Origin: Cohnella thermotolerans DSM 17683 | GTDB taxonomy: Bacteria; Bacillota; Bacilli; Paenibacillales; Paenibacillaceae | Reading direction: 5' to 3' | Assembly: GCF_000429825.1 (NCBI RefSeq) | Contig: NZ_AUCP01000057.1 | Span: forward strand, 1 to 43,842 | Length of the DNA: 43,842 nucleotides | Shown: positions 24,548 to 33,675 of the stretch, one piece after another | How positions within the stretch are numbered: the stretch's first letter is position 1 | Layout: every line of letters begins with the position of its first letter | Made by a program: the position numbers and the translations under genes | Notes under the pieces: model-generated | What the model was told of the DNA's origin: nothing | The model's database searches: none | The model's input: only the letters and a program-made list of their open reading frames with translations

Positions 24548-26238
24548 GGTTCGGTTCTCCTTGCCTTCTTGGGTTTGAACAGCCATTCGATGATCATGAT
24601 GGCGGCGATGACCGCGCCGCCTCCCGTCAGCGTGGCCGCGGCGGCATAGCCGAACTTCAGGTCCTCGAACGCCTGGTTGATGACGACCGGCAGCGTCATG
24701 AAGTTCGGCGGGAACAGAATCGACGTCGTCGCCAGGTCGAATACGCTCGCCCCGAACGCGGCCAGCGCCGCGGAGACGAGCGCGCCGCGCAGCAGCGGCA
24801 CGAACACCGTGCGAAGCCGGCTGCCGAAGCCGGCGCCCTGCATCTGCGCGGCTGCCAGCAGGCGTTCCGGCACCTTCGCCATCGCCCCGGACAGCATGCG
24901 GGTGATGACCGGGATCGCGCCCGCGACGCTCGCCAGCACGAGAATGCCCGGCTTGCCGTAGAGCAGCATGCCGATCTTCTCCAGCCACGCCTGGTTCCAA
25001 ATGAAGATATACCCGATTCCCAGCACGACGCCCGGCACGGCCAGCGAGATCAGCGAGATGACGTCGACCGCCTGCCGCAGCGCGAAGCGGGAATAGGTCA
25101 GCACGTAGGAGACGAAGAAGCCGACGATGAGGCCGATGACGGCCGCTCCCGCCGCGATCTCCAGCGAATGGACGAGCCCTTCCGACAGCAGGCCGCTCGT
25201 CTCGAACAGCTGCTTGTAATTATCCAGCGTAAGCGCCGCGCCGCCGCCGCTGCCCGAACGGGTAACGGACGTCAGCAGGTTCGAGCCGAACGGAATGCCT
25301 GCCGCGATCGCCATCGTCAGCACGTTGATCGCGGCGAACAGCCATTTTCCCCGGATCGGCGGCCTCGGTTCGGATCGCGTCGCCCTCGCGTTCAGGAAGT
25401 CGAAGCGCGACCGGCGCAGCACGTAGAACTGCACGCTCATCGCCAGCGCGATCAGCAGCACGAGATAGAACGACAGCACGCCCGCCATATCGAAGCGGAT
25501 CGGCGACGTGTAGAGCGCCGAATAGATGGAGTAGGGCAGCGTCGGGAACCGGAAGACGGCGGCGATCGAAGCCGGCAGGCCGAAGTCGCCGACCGTGTCC
25601 ATGAAGACGAGCATCGCCCCGGAGCAGTAAGCCGGCAGCAGCAGCGGCGCGTGCACCGTGCGCCAGACCGTCCAAGGCGAGCCGCCGTTCATCCGAGCCG
25701 CCTCGCCCAGCCGGTCCACCTTCCATTCCAACGCGGTGTAGACGGCCAGATAGGCGAACGGGAACTTGCTGAGCGCCATGACGACGATCAGTCCGACCGG
25801 CGTGAAGATGAACGAATGCAGCCAGTCCCAGCCGAACCACTGCTTGGCGAGGCCGCCGGCGGCCGCGAACATGACCCAGCCCTGGGCGAGGATGAAGGAC
25901 GGCGTAATGACGAGCAGCCACACCGTCACGTCCAGCAGCCGGGCGCCCGGGAATTTCCATTGCGCGCGCACGGTCGCGAGCGCGGCGCCGATCAGCGTTC
26001 CCAGCAGCGTCGTTCCGAGCCCGAGCACGATCGTATTTTTCAGCGAAGTATACCAGAGCGGACGCCGGAACACGTCGAGCAGCAGCGACAGATCGCCCAG
26101 CTGCCAATTGCCGAAGAAGACGCCCGGCAGCAGCACCTGAATGACGACGGCGGCGAGAGGCAGCAGAATAAGAAGAATCAGGACGGCCAGCACCAGCCAG
26201 CCCGTCCTGTTCCCGTAAGCGAACCATCGGTTAACCAT
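24544..26238 (-). CDS. Fused two-domain ABC permease (AfuB/ThiP/PhnV type)
   Basis: Both membrane halves of the importer in one 564-residue chain, with about 12 hydrophobic segments. The N-terminal half carries an EAA-like loop with AARMNGGSPWTVWRTVHAPLL (about 195-215), and the C-terminal half a second one, AAAQMQGAGFGSRLRTVFVPLL (about 468-490). Fused permeases of this kind serve ferric iron, thiamine and aminoethylphosphonate uptake. It starts three bases after the binding-protein stop and overlaps the ATPase start, so the order is binding protein, permease, ATPase, phosphoesterase. Confidence 0.94.
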   Translation of the reverse strand: MVNRWFAYGNRTGWLVLAVLILLILLPLAAVVIQVLLPGVFFGNWQLGDLSLLLDVFRRPLWYTSLKNTIVLGLGTTLLGTLIGAALATVRAQWKFPGARLLDVTVWLLVITPSFILAQGWVMFAAAGGLAKQWFGWDWLHSFIFTPVGLIVVMALSKFPFAYLAVYTALEWKVDRLGEAARMNGGSPWTVWRTVHAPLLLPAYCSGAMLVFMDTVGDFGLPASIAAVFRFPTLPYSIYSALYTSPIRFDMAGVLSFYLVLLIALAMSVQFYVLRRSRFDFLNARATRSEPRPPIRGKWLFAAINVLTMAIAAGIPFGSNLLTSVTRSGSGGGAALTLDNYKQLFETSGLLSEGLVHSLEIAAGAAVIGLIVGFFVSYVLTYSRFALRQAVDVISLISLAVPGVVLGIGYIFIWNQAWLEKIGMLLYGKPGILVLASVAGAIPVITRMLSGAMAKVPERLLAAAQMQGAGFGSRLRTVFVPLLRGALVSAALAAFGASVFDLATTSILFPPNFMTLPVVINQAFEDLKFGYAAAATLTGGGAVIAAIMIIEWLFKPKKARRTEP

Positions 26239-26241
26239 TCG

Positions 26242-27393
26242 TTACTGCACCGAGTTGTCGGCGAACCACTGCTTGATCTCGCCTTCGTGCTCGCCCGCCC
26301 AGCCGGCTTCGGCCACGACCAGCTTGGCGTTCGGATCGCGGTCCGGCTTCGCGGTGACGCCCTTCACGCTCGGCTCGAAGTAGCTCTCGTCGCCTTTGTC
26401 GATGAGCGCCTGCTGCGTCTTCGGATCCAGCAGGAAGTTGACGAACGCCTTCGCCGCGTCGGCATGCTGCGTATTCTTCTGGATGGCGGCGACGCGGACC
26501 GAGCCCGGCGCCCCTTCCTCCGGCCAGATGATGCCGATCGGCTCGCCGCTGTTCTTCAGCGTATAGGCGTTGCTCTCCTGCAGCGCCGCCGCCTTGATCT
26601 CGCCGCTCGTCAGGGCGTTGGCCACTTGCGGATTTTTCGGATAGATGTGAATGCCGTTCTTGATCAAGCTTTGGAAGTAGGACTTGCCGGCATCCATGCC
26701 CTGCGACTGGAAGAACCAGGCGACGAACGGATACGCGGGCGCCGCGACGGCCGGGTCGGCCATGCCGACGGCTCCTTTGAACTTCGGATCGGCCAGATCC
26801 GCCCACGTCTTCGGTGCGCTGGCCTCGTCGAACGACTTCGTGTTGTAGACGATGACGGAAGCCGCGTGCGTGCCCGTCGGGTAGTAGGATTGGTTGGCCG
26901 GAACGAACTGCTTGGAGAAGTCCGTCAGGTTGGCGGCGTTGTCGGGCGTCCAGCCCTCCAGCAGCTCGCCTTTGGCGCCCAGCTGATCGATGGAAGGCAT
27001 CGAGTCCATCCAGACGACGTCCCAATGCGGATTGCCCTTCTCCGCTTCGATCCGGGACATGATCTCCGCCCCGTTGCCGCTGACGATGTTGAGCTTGTAC
27101 CCCGTCTGCTCTTCGAACATCGGCTTGACAATGTCGTCGAAGTCGTTCAGATAGACGGTCAGCGTCTCGCCGTTGCCGTTCGGCGCGGCGCTCGCGCTCT
27201 CGGCAGGCGCCGAAGCGGAAGGCGAAGGGCTTGCGCTCTCGGCGGAAGCGGACGGCGATGTCGAAGCCGAAGCCGAAGGCGATTGCGATGCGGAAGCGTT
27301 GTTCGAAGCGTTGTCGTTCGAGTTGCCGCAGGCGGTTGCCGCTACGGTCAAGCTGAGCAGTGCGGCGGTCGTCAACCATTTGGAGCTGCGCAT
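26242..27393 (-). CDS. Solute-binding lipoprotein of an AfuA/PotD-like importer
   Basis: Extracellular binding protein of 383 residues. The signal peptide ends in a lipobox (ATAC, Cys22). A 50-residue linker made almost wholly of Ser, Ala, Pro and Glu (about 26-75) tethers the binding domain to the membrane. The domain opens with ETLTVYLNDFDDIVKPMFEEQTGYKLNIVSGNGAEIMSRIEAE, close to the AfuA/FutA and PhnS groups, and contains KTWADLADPKFKGAVGMADP, the hinge-region signature of that group. The usual pair of iron-binding tyrosines near the C-terminus is not evident (late tyrosines are sparse), so iron is not the favoured ligand. A CTGACA-18-GCTATA promoter and LysR-type boxes lie upstream. Confidence 0.93.
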   Translation of the reverse strand: MRSSKWLTTAALLSLTVAATACGNSNDNASNNASASQSPSASASTSPSASAESASPSPSASAPAESASAAPNGNGETLTVYLNDFDDIVKPMFEEQTGYKLNIVSGNGAEIMSRIEAEKGNPHWDVVWMDSMPSIDQLGAKGELLEGWTPDNAANLTDFSKQFVPANQSYYPTGTHAASVIVYNTKSFDEASAPKTWADLADPKFKGAVGMADPAVAAPAYPFVAWFFQSQGMDAGKSYFQSLIKNGIHIYPKNPQVANALTSGEIKAAALQESNAYTLKNSGEPIGIIWPEEGAPGSVRVAAIQKNTQHADAAKAFVNFLLDPKTQQALIDKGDESYFEPSVKGVTAKPDRDPNAKLVVAEAGWAGEHEGEIKQWFADNSVQ

Positions 27394-27424
27394 GTGGATT
27401 GGATCCTCCCCTATGAATCTTTGG

Positions 27425-27454
27425 TATAGCTCTACTCTAGCGGGGATTTGTCAG
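27425..27454 (-). promoter_or_regulatory. Probable promoter of the AfuABC-like importer operon
   Basis: CTGACA (27454-27449), 18-base spacer, GCTATA (27430-27425) on the minus strand, about 30 bases ahead of the binding-protein ATG. The boxes are imperfect, as expected for an activated promoter. The LysR-type boxes lie upstream of its -35 element. Confidence 0.5.
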
Positions 27455-27487
27455 ACCGACGTAAACGTTGTGCTAAATGTAAATTAA

Positions 27488-27529
27488 ATAGTTTCTATCC
27501 TTATTGTTAGTTGCATAGATATCGTCTAT
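27488..27529. promoter_or_regulatory. Two LysR-type binding boxes in the divergent intergenic region
   Basis: ATAGATATCGTCTAT (27515-27529) is a palindrome with 5-bp arms of the T-N11-A type, and ATAGTTTCTAT (27488-27498) is a shorter relative. Their centres are 29 bases apart. They lie between the LysR gene and the importer promoter, the normal place for recognition and activation sites of a LysR activator. Confidence 0.6.
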
Positions 27530-27577
27530 ATTGGGGGAGGAGAAAGAACTTTGCGCGAAAGGGACGGAGGCTGCGGC

Positions 27578-28468
27578 ATGAACGTTCAGCAGTTGAGGGT
27601 ATTTGAGAAGGCGGCCGCCTGCCGCACGGTCACGGAAGCCGCGGCGGAGCTCGGGCTGAAGCAGCCGACGGTAAGCTTCCATCTGCGGAAGCTGGAGGAG
27701 TCGCTCGGCGTGGAGCTGTTCCGCAAGCTGGCGGGGAGGCTCGCGCTCACGAACGCGGGCGAGAGTCTGCTCCCTTACGCCCGCAAGATTGTCACGCTGG
27801 TGGAGGAAGCCGGCCAGCTGATGCGGGAGCACAAGGAGGCCGGAAGGGGCAAGCTGCGAATCGGGGCAAGTTACACGCCGGCCACCTACTTCCTGCCGCC
27901 CTACCTCGCGGAATTCCAGGAGAAGAACCCGCGGACGCTTCCGCTGCTGACGGTCAAGCAGGCCGGCGACGTGCTGGAGATGCTGGCCGGCTACGAGATC
28001 GACGTGGCGATCGTCTCGCTGCCGGACCGGCCGTATCCGGAGCTGAACGTCGTCAAGCTCGCGGACGACGAGCTGAAGCTGGCGCTGCCGCCCCGCCACC
28101 GGCTCGCCTCCCGCGAGCGCATCGAGGTGGACGACCTGCGCCGCGAGCCGTTCCTCGTGCACGAGCACGGCTCGACGTCGCGGGAGCTGTCCGAGCAGTG
28201 GGCGCTGGAAAACGGGCTGCGCTGGAACGTCCGGATGGAGCTCGGCGGCATCGAGACGATCAAGGAAGCGGTCAAGCACGGCATGGGCGTCGGCATTCTC
28301 CCCTGGCGCAGCGTCATGAAGGAAGCGTCGGAAGGAACGCTGGCGATGCGCGACTTGCCCGGACGGGTGCGGAAGCGCACGATCAGCCTCGCGTACCGCA
28401 AGGAGGACGAGCTCGTGCCCCAGGCGGCGCAGTTCATCTCCTTCCTGCGGGCCAAGCTGGGCGTTTGA
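27578..28468 (+). CDS. LysR-family transcriptional regulator
   Basis: Effector-responsive regulator of 296 residues. The winged helix-turn-helix is at the start (MNVQQLRVFEKAAACRTVTEAAAELGLKQPTVSFHLRKLEESLG), and a periplasmic-binding-like effector domain follows from about 90. ATG at 27578 is preferred to a TTG nine codons earlier because GGAGG lies seven bases ahead. It is divergent from the AfuABC-like importer, with which it shares a 184-base region containing two palindromic boxes, so it most likely activates that operon when the substrate is present and controls its own gene. The effector is unknown. Confidence 0.93.
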   Translation: MNVQQLRVFEKAAACRTVTEAAAELGLKQPTVSFHLRKLEESLGVELFRKLAGRLALTNAGESLLPYARKIVTLVEEAGQLMREHKEAGRGKLRIGASYTPATYFLPPYLAEFQEKNPRTLPLLTVKQAGDVLEMLAGYEIDVAIVSLPDRPYPELNVVKLADDELKLALPPRHRLASRERIEVDDLRREPFLVHEHGSTSRELSEQWALENGLRWNVRMELGGIETIKEAVKHGMGVGILPWRSVMKEASEGTLAMRDLPGRVRKRTISLAYRKEDELVPQAAQFISFLRAKLGV

Positions 28469-28638
28469 CCCGCAGGCCGCAGCCGCTTCCGCGTCCAGAC
28501 ATGTCCGCATTGCTCCCCGCTTCAATTTCATATTCTCCGGACGGCGATTTCTGTTAGAATGGAACTAATCTTTGCGACGGAAGCCCGACAACGTCCAGAT
28601 CATCAAGTCCGCTTGCATCCGCGCGGGGAGGGAACTCG

Positions 28639-30351
28639 TTGAGACTGCTCAAGATCAGGAGAAATTCCATTCAATTCAAGCTGTTTTCCGGTGTGCTGAT
28701 CGTCGTCGTCCCCCTGATTTCGCTCCTGTTCTTCAACAATTTCTACGCGATCCATGTCGTCCGCGACCAAATTTACGTTTCCAACAAAAACATGATTTCC
28801 TTGTACATGGGCCAGATCGACGAGAATTTGGACGACGTCTCCAAATACTTGTACAAGATGGCGTCGAGCAACCCGGACTTGATCGGGATGAACCAGGTCG
28901 GGTTGACCACCGGATACGAACTGTCCAAATTGCAGCTTTCCAACGATTTGAACCAGGACATCCTGCTCCTGAAGGCGGTCGACTCCATTTTCGTCTATTC
29001 GATTCCGAACGACGACGTGCTCAAGACGTACCGGAACAGTCCTCCGGACGGGCTGTCCGTATACGGCCAATTGTTCCGGCGTTTGCGCGCCCCCATCTCC
29101 TCGCCGGCAGACGTCACGAAGCCGTGGTACGTCGAGCAATTCGGCAAGGAGCATTATTTGGTCACGTACCTGAAGACGGACCATCTGCTGATCGGCGCCT
29201 GGGTGAATGTGAAAAATTTGCTGATGCCGCTCGGATACGTAAATTCCGGGAAAAACGTCACGTCGCTGTTCGCGACGGACACGGGCGTTCCGATCGTGAA
29301 CGAGGACTTCGTCCGCGGGCATCGAATCGACCTGGCCCGCCCGACCGACTCCTATTACCTGTCGGGCGAAGGGGACAGGTTCCTGGTCGTGCGGGAGAAG
29401 TCGCAAGCCAGCAGCATCAGTCTCGTCGCGCTCGTTCCGGACAGCGATATTTTGAAAGGGCTTCCGTATTTGACGAAGGTCATCGCGCTGTGCTTCGCGG
29501 CCGTCGCGCTGCTGGTTCCGATCTCGCTGATGATGCTGCGCAAGACGGTGCTGCTGCCGCTGAGGCGCATCCTGACGGCCATGAAGCTCGTCAAGGAAGG
29601 GAACCTGAAAGTCGCGATCGCGCCGTACCCGACTTCGGACGAGTTCGAGACCGTGAACGAATCGTTCAACAACATGATCCAGGAAATCGAGACGCTGAAA
29701 ATCAACTATTACGAAGAGCAGCTGCGAAAACAGCAGGCGGAGCTGAATTATTACCAGCTTCAGATCAAGCCGCACTTTTTCCTGAACGCGATCAACGTTC
29801 TCTACAGCCTGGCCCACGTCAGGAAATACGAGGTGATCCAGGAGCTGTGCATCGCCTTGTCCCGCTACTTCCGCTACATGCTGCAGACGAACCAATACGC
29901 GGTTTCTCTCGACAAGGAGCTGAAGCATGTGCGCAACTACCTTCGCATCCAGGAGCTGCGGTTCCCGGAACGCTTCCGGTGCGAGATCCGTGCGCAGAAC
30001 GAGACGCTGCCCTTGCCCGTGCCCCCTCTGACCGTGCAGACGTTCGTCGAAAACGCCGTCAAGCATGCCATGTCGATGGACCGGGTGATGACGCTTACGG
30101 TCGAAACCGGGCTGAGGAAGGAAGAAGGAGCCCCCCGCCTCTGGATTCGGGTCCGGGATACGGGAGGCGGGTTTTCGAAGGAAGCGCTGGCGAAGCTGCA
30201 GGCAGGGGAACGCATCGTGGACGAGGATGGCGAGCATATCGGAGTGTGGAATATCCGGGAGCGGTTGTCCCGTCTGCATCCGGGCAGCAAGCTCACGTTC
30301 TCGAACCGTCCGGAAGGCGGAGCGTCCGTCGAAGTGCTCATTCCCGTATGA
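28639..30351 (+). CDS. YesM-type sensor histidine kinase
   Basis: Membrane sensor of 570 residues. A first membrane helix (13-35) and a second (about 280-303) bracket an extracellular Cache-like sensing region. A HAMP linker follows (about 300-355, with LKLVKEGNLKVAI), then a His-kinase domain with phospho-acceptor H379 in LQIKPHFFLNAINVLYSL and an ATPase domain from about 470 (FVENAVKHAM). The start codon is TTG, supported by GGGGAGGG five to eight bases upstream; no ATG fits. A TGTTAGAAT extended -10 lies near 28551. The partner regulator starts 30 bases after its stop. Such pairs in Paenibacilli sense an external sugar or a loaded binding protein and switch on the adjacent importer. Confidence 0.94.
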   Translation: MRLLKIRRNSIQFKLFSGVLIVVVPLISLLFFNNFYAIHVVRDQIYVSNKNMISLYMGQIDENLDDVSKYLYKMASSNPDLIGMNQVGLTTGYELSKLQLSNDLNQDILLLKAVDSIFVYSIPNDDVLKTYRNSPPDGLSVYGQLFRRLRAPISSPADVTKPWYVEQFGKEHYLVTYLKTDHLLIGAWVNVKNLLMPLGYVNSGKNVTSLFATDTGVPIVNEDFVRGHRIDLARPTDSYYLSGEGDRFLVVREKSQASSISLVALVPDSDILKGLPYLTKVIALCFAAVALLVPISLMMLRKTVLLPLRRILTAMKLVKEGNLKVAIAPYPTSDEFETVNESFNNMIQEIETLKINYYEEQLRKQQAELNYYQLQIKPHFFLNAINVLYSLAHVRKYEVIQELCIALSRYFRYMLQTNQYAVSLDKELKHVRNYLRIQELRFPERFRCEIRAQNETLPLPVPPLTVQTFVENAVKHAMSMDRVMTLTVETGLRKEEGAPRLWIRVRDTGGGFSKEALAKLQAGERIVDEDGEHIGVWNIRERLSRLHPGSKLTFSNRPEGGASVEVLIPV

Positions 30352-30381
30352 ACCGAATTTCCGTTGGAGGTGCCACGACCG

Positions 30382-31977
30382 ATGAACATGCTGATCGTTG
30401 ACGACGAGATCCATGCGCTGGAAGGGCTGAAGCACGCGCTGGATTGGGAAGCCCTCGGCATCGCGTCCGTCTTGACGGCCAACAATATCCGTCAGGCCAA
30501 GGAAGTGCTTCGGAGCCATTCCGTCGACATCATGATCTGCGATATCGAGATGCCCGAGGGGAGCGGGCTCGAGCTGCTCGCCTGGGTGAAGGAGAGCCGC
30601 CGGGAAGTGGAGTCGATCATCCTGACCTGCCACGCCGAATTCACCTACGCCAAAAGGGCCATCCAGCTGGGAGGCCTGGAGTACTTGCTGAAGCCGGTGC
30701 CGCACGACGAATTGTCCGAAGCGGTCGAAAAGGCGAAAAGGCTGGTGCTGGACAGGCGGGACCGGGAGAACCGGCACAAAAACAGCGAATATTGGGAACG
30801 GCACAAGCCTCTGGTCATGGAGCGGTTCTGGCACGATGTTCTGCACCGCGTCATTCCTCCGGACCGCCATGCGATTGAGGAAGCCGCCGCGTCGCGGAAT
30901 ATCGAGCTTGCGCAAGAGAGCGAATATTTGCCCGTGCTGATCGATCTGGAGCGGATGCCGGAAGGCGAATCCGCGGGACGGAGCTTGAAGGAGGCGGCAT
31001 CCGCGTACGTCTCGAAGCGGTTCGCGGAAGCGTTCTCCGTCGCGGTCGATGCCGGGACGCTGTTCGTGGCGATCCCGCAGCGGCCCGACGCCCCGTACGA
31101 TTTGGACGCGATCCGAAGCTGCTGCCGGGGGTTCATCGCCTTTTGCCGGGAGACGTACGGCTGGGAGCTGTCGTGTTACGTGGACTTTCCGGTTCCGGTC
31201 ACGGGCTTGCCGGAATCGTTCGAACGGCTGAAGCACGGCATGCAAGCCAACGTGGCGATCCGCAGCCGCGTGTTCATGCCGGGCGAAACCCCGGCGTCCA
31301 AGCGGAACGTCCCGTTGCCGGACGACCGGCTGTGGAAGGTCATGCTGCAGGAAGGCAAGATGACGCTGCTCGTCCAGGACGCGGAACACTTCCTGGAACG
31401 TCTGGTCGAGGAACAGGCGCTCGATGCTGACATGCTGCACCGGTTTTACCACCACTTCCTTCAAGTCTTGTATTTCTATTTGAACGAGAACGGCATTCAC
31501 GCGGCGGAGCTGTACCAGGACAGCACGTCGCTCGAGCTTGCCGCGCGTTCGACGGCTTCCCTGGAAGATATGCGCGTCTGGCTCCGCCACGTGACGGAGA
31601 GAGCCGAGGCCCATCTGAACGTCGAACAGAAGCCGGAAATGGTGATCGACCGCATCAAGAACTATATCCGGAACCATCTGGACAAGGAGCTGACGCGCCA
31701 GGAAATCGCCCAGCATGTGTTTTTGAATCCGGATTATATCTCGCGCCTGTTCCGGAAGAAAACCGGCTTGTCCCTCACCGAATATACGACGCAGCTGCGC
31801 GTGGAGATCGCCAAGGAGCTGCTGGCCAAGACGGATCTGGCCGTGCAGGCGATCGCGGCCCGCGTCGGGTATACGAATTTCTCGTACTTCTCGAAAATGT
31901 TCAAAGCCGCAGCCGGCATGAACCCGGTCGACTACCGCCGCTCGCTGAACGACCTGAGCGGCCGGAGGTCAGATTAG
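30382..31977 (+). CDS. YesN-type response regulator with AraC DNA-binding domain
   Basis: Transcription activator of 531 residues. The receiver domain (about 1-120) has phosphorylation site D54 (IMICDIEMPEG) and a conserved Lys in YLLKPVPHDEL. A long middle region is followed by two AraC helix-turn-helix motifs at about 430-525 (LTRQEIAQHVFLNPDYISRLFRKKTGLSLTEYTTQLR and VGYTNFSYFSKMFKAAAGMNPVDYRR). ATG at 30382 is set by TTGGAGGTG upstream; the six earlier residues lie before this site. Phosphorylation by the YesM-type kinase should enable it to activate the binding-protein gene that follows, whose upstream region has three GTCAG repeats 11 bases apart. Confidence 0.95.
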   Translation: MNMLIVDDEIHALEGLKHALDWEALGIASVLTANNIRQAKEVLRSHSVDIMICDIEMPEGSGLELLAWVKESRREVESIILTCHAEFTYAKRAIQLGGLEYLLKPVPHDELSEAVEKAKRLVLDRRDRENRHKNSEYWERHKPLVMERFWHDVLHRVIPPDRHAIEEAAASRNIELAQESEYLPVLIDLERMPEGESAGRSLKEAASAYVSKRFAEAFSVAVDAGTLFVAIPQRPDAPYDLDAIRSCCRGFIAFCRETYGWELSCYVDFPVPVTGLPESFERLKHGMQANVAIRSRVFMPGETPASKRNVPLPDDRLWKVMLQEGKMTLLVQDAEHFLERLVEEQALDADMLHRFYHHFLQVLYFYLNENGIHAAELYQDSTSLELAARSTASLEDMRVWLRHVTERAEAHLNVEQKPEMVIDRIKNYIRNHLDKELTRQEIAQHVFLNPDYISRLFRKKTGLSLTEYTTQLRVEIAKELLAKTDLAVQAIAARVGYTNFSYFSKMFKAAAGMNPVDYRRSLNDLSGRRSD

Positions 31978-32032
31978 AGTCAGGAAGACGTCAGAACGCA
32001 GGTAGAGCCCGCACCCGCCGCTGCCCTACAAT
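31968..32032 (+). promoter_or_regulatory. Activated promoter with three helically phased GTCAG repeats
   Basis: GTCAG occurs at 31968, 31979 and 31990, exactly 11 bases apart; the first overlaps the end of the response-regulator gene. A TACAAT -10 box lies at 32027-32032 with no good -35 box (AGAGCC). Repeats on one face of the helix about 45-70 bases upstream of the start are what an AraC-type activator would need. Confidence 0.5.
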
Positions 32033-32071
32033 CAACTCAGATTCACCAATCTTACTGCATGGGGGCTGCAA

Positions 32072-33598
32072 ATGAACAAGTTCAAGAGGCATGTAAGCGG
32101 TTTATCACTTGTGCTCGCGCTGCTCATGGTGCTGACGGCATGCGGCGGCGGCTCCAAAGGCGGCGAAGAGGCTTCCGGAACGCAAGCGTCCGGCGGTGAA
32201 TCCGCGAACAGCGGAGATACGCCCGAGATCGTCATGCCGTTCTTCGTCCTGAACGGCATCCCGGAAGACATGCAAGCGGTTAACGACGAGATCAACAAAA
32301 TCACGAAGGAGAAGATCGGCGCGACCGTGAAGCTGATGCCGATCAGCTACGGCACTTACGGCCAGCAGACGAACCTGATGCTGACGGGGAACGAGCAGGT
32401 CGACCTCATGGTCGTCGGCACGTGGTTCAACTACACGACGCAGGTGGCCAAGAACCAACTGCTTCCGCTGGACGACCTGCTGGCCCAATACGGCCAGGAC
32501 ATCGTGAAGACGCTGGGGGACAACTATATTTCCGCCGGCAAGGTGAAAGGGAAGACGTACGGCGTCGCGACGATGCGCGACCTGGCGGACATGTACGGTC
32601 TCGTCATCCCGAAGGACGTGCTGGACAAGTACCAGATCAAGACGGAAGACATCAAGACGTTCGACGACGTCGGCAACCTGCTCGCCACGATCAAGAAGAA
32701 CGAGCCGGATTCCACTCCGCTCGTCCCGTTCGGCCCCGGCGACTCTCTGCTCGACAACTACATGACGTACGACAACCTGGGCGACAAGCTCGGCGTGCTG
32801 CCCGGCGACGCGACGGATCTGAAGGTCGTCGACTGGTTCGAGCAGCCGGAATACGCCGATTTGCTGAACAAGATCCGGAGCTGGTATGAAGCGGGCTTCA
32901 TCATGAAGGACGCCGCGACGAACAGGGACAGCGGGCTCGAGCTGATGAAGGCCGGACGGGGCGACGTTCTCCTGACCCGGATCAAGCCGGGATACGCCGA
33001 ACAAGAGTCCCGTCTCATCGGCAAACCCGTCGTCACCATCCCGCTGACGCAGCCGCAAGCCCGGACCAGCTCCGTCGCCAACATGATGTGGGGCATTCCG
33101 CGCAACGCCAAGTACCCGGACAAAGCGATGCAGATGCTGAACCTGATGTTCACCGACAAGGACGTCGCCAACCTGCTGGCCTGGGGGATCGAAGGCAAGC
33201 ACTACGTCGTGAAGTCCGACGGCGTCGCCGGTTATCCGGACGGCGTGGACCAGAACAACAGCAAGTACAACCTGAACCAGGGCTGGATGTTCGGTAACCA
33301 ATTCCTGACCTACGTCTGGGAAGGCGACTCTCCCGACCTCTGGAAGCAATTGCAGGCTTTCAACGATTCCGCTGTGCCGTCGAAAGCGCTCGGATTCACG
33401 TTCGACCAGACGCCGGTCAAGACCGAAGTGGCCGCGGTGCAGAACGTGCTCAACCAATACAAGATGGCGCTGGAATGGGGGACGGTCGATCCGGCCAAGG
33501 TGCTCCCGGAATTCCGGAAGAAGCTGAAGGACGCCGGCATCGACAAGATCATCGCGGAAAAGCAAAAGCAATTGGATGAGTGGGCCGCTTCGAAATAA
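32072..33598 (+). CDS. Extracellular solute-binding lipoprotein, LplA-like
   Basis: Sugar- or oligosaccharide-binding lipoprotein of 508 residues. The signal peptide has lipobox LTAC (Cys24), then a Gly/Ser/Glu linker, then a domain starting TPEIVMPFFVLNGIPEDMQAVNDEINKITKEKIGATVKLMPISYG. This is the long LplA family typical of YesMN-controlled Paenibacillus loci. The ending DKIIAEKQKQLDEWAASK is the usual coiled helix. Its gene follows the response regulator after 94 bases and precedes two permeases. The pathway genes further along (isomerase, dehydrogenase) suggest that a modified sugar or uronate is taken up. Confidence 0.94.
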   Translation: MNKFKRHVSGLSLVLALLMVLTACGGGSKGGEEASGTQASGGESANSGDTPEIVMPFFVLNGIPEDMQAVNDEINKITKEKIGATVKLMPISYGTYGQQTNLMLTGNEQVDLMVVGTWFNYTTQVAKNQLLPLDDLLAQYGQDIVKTLGDNYISAGKVKGKTYGVATMRDLADMYGLVIPKDVLDKYQIKTEDIKTFDDVGNLLATIKKNEPDSTPLVPFGPGDSLLDNYMTYDNLGDKLGVLPGDATDLKVVDWFEQPEYADLLNKIRSWYEAGFIMKDAATNRDSGLELMKAGRGDVLLTRIKPGYAEQESRLIGKPVVTIPLTQPQARTSSVANMMWGIPRNAKYPDKAMQMLNLMFTDKDVANLLAWGIEGKHYVVKSDGVAGYPDGVDQNNSKYNLNQGWMFGNQFLTYVWEGDSPDLWKQLQAFNDSAVPSKALGFTFDQTPVKTEVAAVQNVLNQYKMALEWGTVDPAKVLPEFRKKLKDAGIDKIIAEKQKQLDEWAASK

Positions 33599-33675
33599 GA
33601 CGACCCGCCCGCAGGACTGGAGAACGGGCCGCCGCCCCCGGCGACGGTCCGTTCCTCCGCCAGGAAGGAGGCGCC

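Noticed and set aside
24541..27429. Very long open frame on the plus strand opposite the importer genes (962 codons)
   Set aside because: Shadow of high-GC codon use; its translation is rich in Arg, His, Asp and Gln with no domain, and the minus strand carries clear ABC transporter genes.
28603..31716. 1037-codon open frame on the minus strand opposite the two-component genes
   Set aside because: Low-complexity, Arg/His/Gln-rich translation without domains; the plus strand encodes intact YesM and YesN homologues.
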